Shown: piece after piece, positions 6,459-10,363 of the stretch
Layout of the letters: each line of letters opens with the position of its first letter
Position numbering within the stretch: position 1 is the first letter of the stretch
DNA from: Leclercia sp. UBA7405
GTDB lineage: Bacteria > Pseudomonadota > Gammaproteobacteria > Enterobacterales > Enterobacteriaceae
Direction of reading: 5' to 3'
Length of the DNA stretch: 10,363 nucleotides
Assembly: GCA_002469605.1 (NCBI GenBank)
Contig: DKMV01000126.1
Location: forward strand, 8,850-19,212
Translations under genes and position numbers: made by a program
The notes under the pieces: model-generated
Seen by the model: the letters and a program-made list of their open reading frames with translations, nothing else
What the model was told of the DNA's origin: nothing
Database searches by the model: none

Positions 6459-6573
6459 GTCGACCAGACCCTTGAATTTGTGCGGCCGATCGAGACACGT
6501 TTAAAAATGGCTTGCCATTAATTACGTTGTATGTGATAACACGGTTTGGGTCAAACGAGGTACAGTTCTGTTT

Positions 6574-6744
6574 ATGTGTGGCATTTTCAGTAAAGAAGTC
6601 CTGAGTAAACACGTTGTCGTTGAATACCGCTTCTCTGCCGAACCTTATATTAGTGCCTCATGCAGTAATGTCTCAGTTTTATCTCAGTTAATGCCTGCGG
6701 GCTATGAATACACTCTAAGGAATTTTGCAAATGGCAAAGATTAA
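6574..6744 (+). CDS. yobF: Small protein YobF (DUF2627), C-terminus altered by a frame difference
   Basis: The ORF starts [20 protein letters not shown], matching E. coli YobF, a small protein of unknown function encoded just ahead of cspC and linked to stress. E. coli YobF has 47 residues as I recall. Here the frame runs for 56 residues, ends in a different tail ([19 protein letters not shown]), and overlaps the first 14 bases of cspC. Removing one A from the AA at 6690-6691 restores a C-terminus [10 protein letters not shown], ending at TAA 6716-6718, exactly 47 residues and close to the E. coli LCLRAKKTI end. So either this genome has a one-base insertion or the read carries an error. GAGG at 6557-6560 is 13 bases before the ATG, rather far. 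Translation through to 6744 would couple it to cspC. Confidence 0.85.
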
Positions 6745-6940
6745 AGGTCAAGTTAAGTGGTTCAACGAGTCTAAAGGTTTTGGTTTCATTACTCCGGCTG
6801 ACGGCAGCAAAGATGTATTCGTACACTTCTCTGCTATCCAGGGTAATGGCTTCAAAACTCTGGCTGAAGGCCAGAACGTTGAGTTCGAAATTCAGGACGG
6901 CCAGAAAGGTCCGGCTGCTGTTAACGTAACCGCTATCTGA
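6731..6940 (+). CDS. cspC: Cold-shock-family RNA chaperone CspC
   Basis: A 69-residue single-domain cold-shock protein, the usual length. It carries RNP1 (KGFGFI, residues 15-20) and RNP2 (VFVHF, 29-33), whose aromatic residues stack on single-stranded RNA or DNA; W10 and F11 add to the surface. CspC is not cold-induced in E. coli. It is made at 37 degrees, melts RNA secondary structure, acts as an antiterminator, and affects the stability of rpoS and other stress mRNAs. The ATG at 6731 is preferred over the in-frame TTG two codons earlier, because AGGA at 6718-6721 is nine bases from the ATG and [12 protein letters not shown] is the family N-terminus. It follows yobF in one operon and ends before a strong terminator. 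Confidence 0.97.
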
Positions 6941-6991
6941 TCGAACCCTGCCACTTCTGAAGCCCCTAATCCGGCATTCAGATGCAGCTAT

Positions 6992-7018
6992 AAAGCCTCG
7001 CTTTAAGCGGGGCTTTTT
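6992..7018 (+). terminator. Intrinsic terminator of yobF-cspC
   Basis: The stem AAAGCCTCGC (6992-7001) pairs with GCGGGGCTTT (7007-7016) with one T-G wobble around a TTTAA loop. A T run follows to 7018. It lies about 50 bases after the cspC stop and separates cspC from the PBP gene, which therefore needs its own promoter. Confidence 0.88.
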
Positions 7019-7057
7019 AATATCTGTTTTTCAAAGTATTTCACTATGCCCCTCCTG

Positions 7058-7126
7058 TTTGCAGTTTGTTGCAAAGCTGCGAGAGTATTAGCATTGTTTT
7101 CGCCCCTGGCGAACGGATTTCCCGTT
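7058..7126 (+). promoter_or_regulatory. Series of inverted repeats in the leader of the PBP gene
   Basis: Three short perfect inverted repeats follow one another: TTTGCA/TGCAAA (7058-7063 and 7070-7075), TTCGCC/GGCGAA (7099-7104 and 7108-7113) and AACGG/CCGTT (7112-7116 and 7122-7126). The last two share two bases, so only one can form fully at a time. They could be operator sites or leader hairpins. No convincing -35/-10 pair was found among them, so the promoter is unplaced. Confidence 0.35.
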
Positions 7127-7161
7127 AAATCAGAGCGTTATTTAATAGCCCTGGAGCCCTG

Positions 7162-8880
7162 GTGAAAAAGAAACCCTTTAATGCCGCAGCAAATTTCACC
7201 CCCCTACGTTTCGCGTTACTCTGTACAGCCATCTCAGCCAGCCTGCTCTTACTGCTGGGGCGCGTCGCCTGGCTGCAAATCATTAAACCCGACAAGCTGG
7301 TGCAACAGGAGGATATGCGCTCGCTGCGCGAAGTGCCTATTGATGCTCCGCGCGGAATGATTGTTGACAGGGAAGGGCGGCCGCTGGCGGTGAGCGTGCC
7401 GGTGCAGGCGGTATGGGCCGATCCCAAAACCGTGCTGGAAAAAGGGGGCGTGGGGTTCGATGACCGCTGGCAGGCTCTCGCCAGCGCGCTGCATCTCTCT
7501 CTCGATGTGTTGGCTAAACGCATCAACAGCAATCCCAAAGGCCGCTTTATCTATCTTGCCCGCCAGGTTGACCCGGCTCAGGCGAAATGGATAGAGAAGC
7601 TGCATCTGCCGGGTATCAGCCTGCGGGACGAATCCCGGCGCTTTTATCCGGCAGGGCACGTGGCGGCAAATCTGATTGGCTTTACCAATATCGATGGTCA
7701 GGGCATCGAAGGTATTGAGAAGAGTTTTAACCGCGCCCTTAGCGGTAAGCCCGGTCTACGTCTGGTGCGTAAAGATCGCTATGGTCACGTTGTCGAAAAC
7801 ATCACCGAGCAGCCGCCGGTGCCGGCGCACACTATTCAGCTGAGCATTGACGAGCGGCTACAGACTATTACGGAAGATGCGCTGGATAACGCCGTCGCCT
7901 GGAATAAGGCCGAGTCCGGCGCCGCCGTGCTGATCAATATTCAGACCGGCGAGATCCTGAGCATGGCCAGCTTCCCGGACTTCAACCCCAATAACCGTGA
8001 AGGGGCAACGCTAAATGATTTCCGTAACCGCGCCATCAGCGACACTTTTGAGCCCGGCTCAACCGTCAAGCCGCTGGTGCTGATGACCGCCCTGCAGCAG
8101 GGGCTGGTGCAGCCAGATAGCGTTATTGATACCCATCCCTACACCCTGGCGGGCCACCGCATCCGTGATGTGGGATATTACCCCGAACTGACCATGACCG
8201 GGATCCTGCAAAAATCGAGTGATACCGGGGTGTCCCGCCTGTCGCTGGCGATGCCCATCCAGCGCCTGCTGGATACCTATAAAGGCTTCGGCTTTGGGCG
8301 CAGCACCGGGCTGGGGTTAACGGGCGAGAGCAGCGGCCTGATGCCCGAGCGCAAATTCTGGAGCCAGCTGGACCGCGCCACCTTCTCCTTTGGCTACGGT
8401 CTGATGGTCACCCCCCTGCAGCTGGCGCACGTGTACGCCACTATTGGCAGCTACGGCCTGGAGCGCCCGCTCTCCATTACCCGTATTGACCCTCCGGTGG
8501 TAGGTACTCAGGTGATGCCGCCCGCGATAGTCAAAGAAGTAGAACATATGATGGAGAGCGTCGCCCTTCCCGGCGGCGGCGGGATAAAAGCGGCGGTGCG
8601 CGATTATCGGGTGGCGGTAAAAACCGGCACGGCGAAAAAAATCGATGAGAGCGGCAAATACGTGGACAAATATGTGGCCTACACCGCCGGGGTGGCACCG
8701 GCCAGCCGGCCCCGATACGCGCTGGCGGTGGTGATTAACGATCCGCAGAACGGCGCCTACTACGGCGGTGCGGTATCGGCCCCGGTCTTTAGCCAGATCA
8801 TGGGCGATGTGCTGAGGATCGAAAATGTTCCGCCCGACGGGCTGGCCCCCGATTCCAGCCACCTTATCGTGATGCGATAA
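7162..8880 (+). CDS. Second FtsI-type class B penicillin-binding protein (PBP3SAL-like)
   Basis: A 572-residue peptidoglycan DD-transpeptidase, homologous along its whole length to FtsI (588 in E. coli) but not the dcw-cluster ftsI, since cspC and rlmA flank it. Salmonella carries PBP3SAL (STM1836) at this position; that enzyme supports septum synthesis in acidic, intracellular conditions. A short cytoplasmic start and one membrane segment (about 15-34) are followed by the FtsI pedestal (SRGMI-type [19 protein letters not shown]) and the transpeptidase domain. Catalytic motifs: STVK at 300-303 (Ser300 nucleophile), SSD at 352-354 and KTGT at 487-490. The second motif is SSN in E. coli FtsI; Asp in place of Asn is notable. 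The C-terminus lacks the E. coli tail and ends SSHLIVMR. The start is GTG with GGAG at 7153-7156, five bases away. A terminator upstream makes it independent of cspC. Confidence 0.93.
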   Translation: MKKKPFNAAANFTPLRFALLCTAISASLLLLLGRVAWLQIIKPDKLVQQEDMRSLREVPIDAPRGMIVDREGRPLAVSVPVQAVWADPKTVLEKGGVGFDDRWQALASALHLSLDVLAKRINSNPKGRFIYLARQVDPAQAKWIEKLHLPGISLRDESRRFYPAGHVAANLIGFTNIDGQGIEGIEKSFNRALSGKPGLRLVRKDRYGHVVENITEQPPVPAHTIQLSIDERLQTITEDALDNAVAWNKAESGAAVLINIQTGEILSMASFPDFNPNNREGATLNDFRNRAISDTFEPGSTVKPLVLMTALQQGLVQPDSVIDTHPYTLAGHRIRDVGYYPELTMTGILQKSSDTGVSRLSLAMPIQRLLDTYKGFGFGRSTGLGLTGESSGLMPERKFWSQLDRATFSFGYGLMVTPLQLAHVYATIGSYGLERPLSITRIDPPVVGTQVMPPAIVKEVEHMMESVALPGGGGIKAAVRDYRVAVKTGTAKKIDESGKYVDKYVAYTAGVAPASRPRYALAVVINDPQNGAYYGGAVSAPVFSQIMGDVLRIENVPPDGLAPDSSHLIVMR

Positions 8881-8942
8881 GCCGTTTTATAGCGGGGCGA
8901 TTAGCGGTACACTCTCGCCCTTTACGATTGCCCGGAGTTGCC

Positions 8943-9758
8943 ATGACCTTCTGTTGTCCACTTTGTCACGCGCCGTTATCGCGTACCGATAAAAGCTACC
9001 TCTGCCCGCAGGGGCATCGCTACGACAGCGCAAAAGAAGGCTATGTCAATCTGCTGCCGGTGCAGCACAAACGCTCGCGCGATCCTGGTGATAGCGCGGA
9101 GATGATGCAGGCGCGTCGGGCGTTTCTTAATGCGGGCCATTATCAGCCGCTGCGGGACAGGGTCACCGGGCTGCTGGAGACCCATCTGCCCGAAGGGGCC
9201 GGCGCTATTCTGGATATCGGCTGCGGCGAGGGTTACTACACCGCCGCCTTTGCCGAAACGGCGCGTCAGAAGGGCGCCGTGACCTTTGGGCTGGATGTCT
9301 CTAAGGCGGCCATTCGCGCGGCGGCAAAGCGCTACGGCGAGGTCACCTTTTGCGTGGCCTCCAGCCACCGTCTGCCCTTTGAGGAGGCGAGTATGGATGC
9401 GGTGATCCGTATTTATGCACCCTGCAAAGGCGAAGAGCTGGCGCGGGTGGTGAAAGAGGGCGGATGGGTGATCACCGTTACGCCAGGGCCGCGGCATCTG
9501 ATGGAGCTGAAAGGGCTAATCTACGACGAGGTGCTGCTGCATGCGCCCCATTCGGAGCAGCTTGCTGGCTTCAGGCTGGTGCAGGAGCAGAGCCTGGCCT
9601 ACGGGATGGAGCTTAGCGGAGATGAGGCGGTGGCGCTGTTGCAGATGACGCCGTTCGCCTGGCGAGCAAAAGCGGAGGTCTGGTCAGCGCTGGCAAAAGA
9701 GACGCGGTTTAGCTGCCAGACGGATTTCAGTATCCACTGCTGGCAGCGGGTCGGTTAA
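8943..9758 (+). CDS. rlmA: 23S rRNA (guanine-745-N1)-methyltransferase RlmA
   Basis: RlmA methylates N1 of G745 in helix 35 of 23S rRNA, using S-adenosylmethionine. The 271 residues are close to 269 in E. coli. An N-terminal zinc finger has C5, C8, C21 and H25, exactly the ligand set of E. coli RlmA. The Rossmann methyltransferase motif I (LDIGCGEG) is at 90-97. The conserved stretch [20 protein letters not shown] (35-54) links the two domains, and ASSHRLPF and RIYAPCK follow in the catalytic domain. The ATG at 8943 is chosen over an in-frame TTG at 8928, because GGAG (8934-8937) lies five bases before the ATG and the protein then begins MTFCCPLC. It follows the PBP gene by 62 bases with no terminator, so read-through is possible. 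Its stop codon shares bases with that of mntP. Confidence 0.96.
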   Translation: MTFCCPLCHAPLSRTDKSYLCPQGHRYDSAKEGYVNLLPVQHKRSRDPGDSAEMMQARRAFLNAGHYQPLRDRVTGLLETHLPEGAGAILDIGCGEGYYTAAFAETARQKGAVTFGLDVSKAAIRAAAKRYGEVTFCVASSHRLPFEEASMDAVIRIYAPCKGEELARVVKEGGWVITVTPGPRHLMELKGLIYDEVLLHAPHSEQLAGFRLVQEQSLAYGMELSGDEAVALLQMTPFAWRAKAEVWSALAKETRFSCQTDFSIHCWQRVG

Positions 9759-9761
9759 CCG
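9752..9761. other. Palindrome holding both rlmA and mntP stop codons
   Basis: CGGTTAACCG is a perfect 10-base palindrome. Its central TTAA supplies TAA to rlmA (9756-9758) and TAA to mntP on the other strand (9755-9757). No hairpin with a T tract is seen on either side, so no intrinsic terminator separates the two convergent genes. Confidence 0.85.
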
Positions 9762-10321
9762 GCGAAGTGGCTCCAGAGGATCTGCGCGCCAATACCAATC
9801 AGCACAACCCCACCCAGGATTTCGGCGCGCTTGCCAAGCAGCGGGCCGATAAACCGGCCAATCATCATGCCCAGCGTGGACATAATCAGGGTGGCGCAGC
9901 CGATGGCCAGCGCGGTGGCAATGATATTGACCTGCAGGAACGCCAGCCCGACGCCGACCGCCATAGCATCCAGGCTGGTGGCGATGGCGGTGGTCACCAG
10001 CAGCCAGAAACCGTGACGGCGCACCGGCTCTTCATCGTCGCAGGCGGTATTACGCAGGCCCTCAATCACCATGCGGCCGCCGAGGAAGACCAGCAGAACA
10101 AAGGCGATCCAGTGGTTCCACTCCAGCACAAACTGACTGGCCAGCATGCCCAGTCCCCAGCCGAGAAGCGGCGTCAGGGTTTCGATAGCGCCAAAGATCA
10201 GACCGGTACGCAGAGCTTCAGAGAAAGAGGGTTTGTGGAGCGTCGCGCCTTTTCCCATCGAGGCGGCAAAAGCGTCCATCGACATGCCAAAGGCCAGAAG
10301 AATTGTTGCTGAGAGGTTCAT
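9755..10321 (-). CDS. mntP: Manganese efflux pump MntP
   Basis: MntP is an inner-membrane exporter that removes excess Mn(II). The 188 residues equal E. coli MntP and match it almost throughout. Two related halves (internal repeat) carry the acidic motifs SMDAFAAS (D16) and TSLDAMAVG (D118), with E47 (GAIETLTP) between; these acidic residues lie in membrane helices and are thought to bind the metal. Six hydrophobic helices are visible, with a charged loop ([10 protein letters not shown]) between the halves. The ATG at 10321 gives the family N-terminus [22 protein letters not shown] 11 codons upstream is in frame but adds a stretch absent from the family. In E. coli expression is controlled by MntR and by a manganese-sensing yybP-ykoY riboswitch in the leader. 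Only about 40 bases of leader lie inside this window, so the riboswitch cannot be judged. Confidence 0.97.
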   Translation of the reverse strand: MNLSATILLAFGMSMDAFAASMGKGATLHKPSFSEALRTGLIFGAIETLTPLLGWGLGMLASQFVLEWNHWIAFVLLVFLGGRMVIEGLRNTACDDEEPVRRHGFWLLVTTAIATSLDAMAVGVGLAFLQVNIIATALAIGCATLIMSTLGMMIGRFIGPLLGKRAEILGGVVLIGIGAQILWSHFAG

Positions 10322-10363
10322 AACGTGTCCAGACCGGGGTTCTCCATATGACACATCACTGCC

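Larger units (their letters stand above)
6051..6573. other. AT-rich intergenic stretch between the MBL gene and yobF
   Basis: About 520 bases, visibly richer in A and T than the flanking genes. No strong terminator for the MBL gene is seen. It holds a promoter-like pair near 6087-6113, a tandem repeat at 6144-6162, a doubtful 84-codon ORF at 6192-6446, a second promoter-like pair at 6429-6458 that probably serves yobF-cspC, and a small hairpin AATGG-CTTG-CCATT at 6506-6519 in the yobF leader. It may hold a small RNA or a long leader; nothing here was recognised by family. Confidence 0.6.

Noticed and set aside
8317..8862. 181-codon open frame on the minus strand within the PBP gene
   Set aside because: It is antisense to the conserved transpeptidase domain, histidine- and glycine-rich as expected for a shadow.
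9767..10312. 181-codon open frame on the plus strand across mntP
   Set aside because: It lies opposite a certain six-helix membrane protein; the glutamine/histidine-rich content is the complement of hydrophobic codons.

Overview
The window is a core chromosomal segment of a gamma-proteobacterium of the family Enterobacteriaceae. Every gene I recognise matches, from memory, its E. coli/Salmonella counterpart in sequence, length and order (prc, htpX, yebQ, kdgR, yobH, mgrB, yebO, yobF, cspC, rlmA, mntP). Two insertions relative to E. coli K-12 point to an Enterobacter-like genus rather than Escherichia: a metallo-beta-lactamase-fold hydrolase after yebO, and a second FtsI-type penicillin-binding protein between cspC and rlmA, at the place where Salmonella carries PBP3SAL. 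The species cannot be fixed from the sequence alone. I see no insertion sequence, prophage, CRISPR array, tRNA or rRNA.

Layout. Bases 1-609 hold the 3' end of prc, followed by a clean terminator. htpX (803-1684) follows behind a good sigma-32 promoter. It converges on the MFS exporter yebQ (minus strand, 1729-3102), with a palindromic two-way terminator between them. kdgR (3279-4070) diverges from yebQ and ends at a second two-way terminator facing yobH (minus, 4129-4368). mgrB (4528-4671, too short for routine ORF calling) follows a PhoP-box-like promoter and leads into yebO and the MBL-fold hydrolase (4746-6050). An AT-rich stretch of about 520 bases (6051-6573) holds promoter-like elements, a PhoP-like tandem repeat and one doubtful ORF. 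The yobF-cspC operon (6574-6940) ends at a terminator, then come the FtsI/PBP3 paralogue (7162-8880) and rlmA (8943-9758). rlmA converges on mntP (minus, 9755-10321) so tightly that both stop codons share four bases.

Theme. Much of the window concerns the envelope and its stress responses: Prc (periplasmic C-terminal protease, known to process FtsI), HtpX (inner-membrane quality control), MgrB (feedback inhibitor of PhoQ), YobH and YebO (small membrane proteins), YebQ (exporter), MntP (Mn export) and the second PBP3. The others are KdgR (pectin/hexuronate catabolism repressor), CspC (RNA chaperone) and RlmA (23S rRNA methyltransferase).

Most of the window is ordinary. The points that deserve a second look are the PBP3 paralogue with an SSD instead of SSN second motif, the one-base frame difference that lengthens yobF into cspC, the PhoP-like tandem repeat in the 6051-6573 gap, the MBL-fold gene attached to the mgrB-yebO unit, and the rlmA/mntP shared stop. 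I found no convincing evidence of a wholly new multi-gene system.
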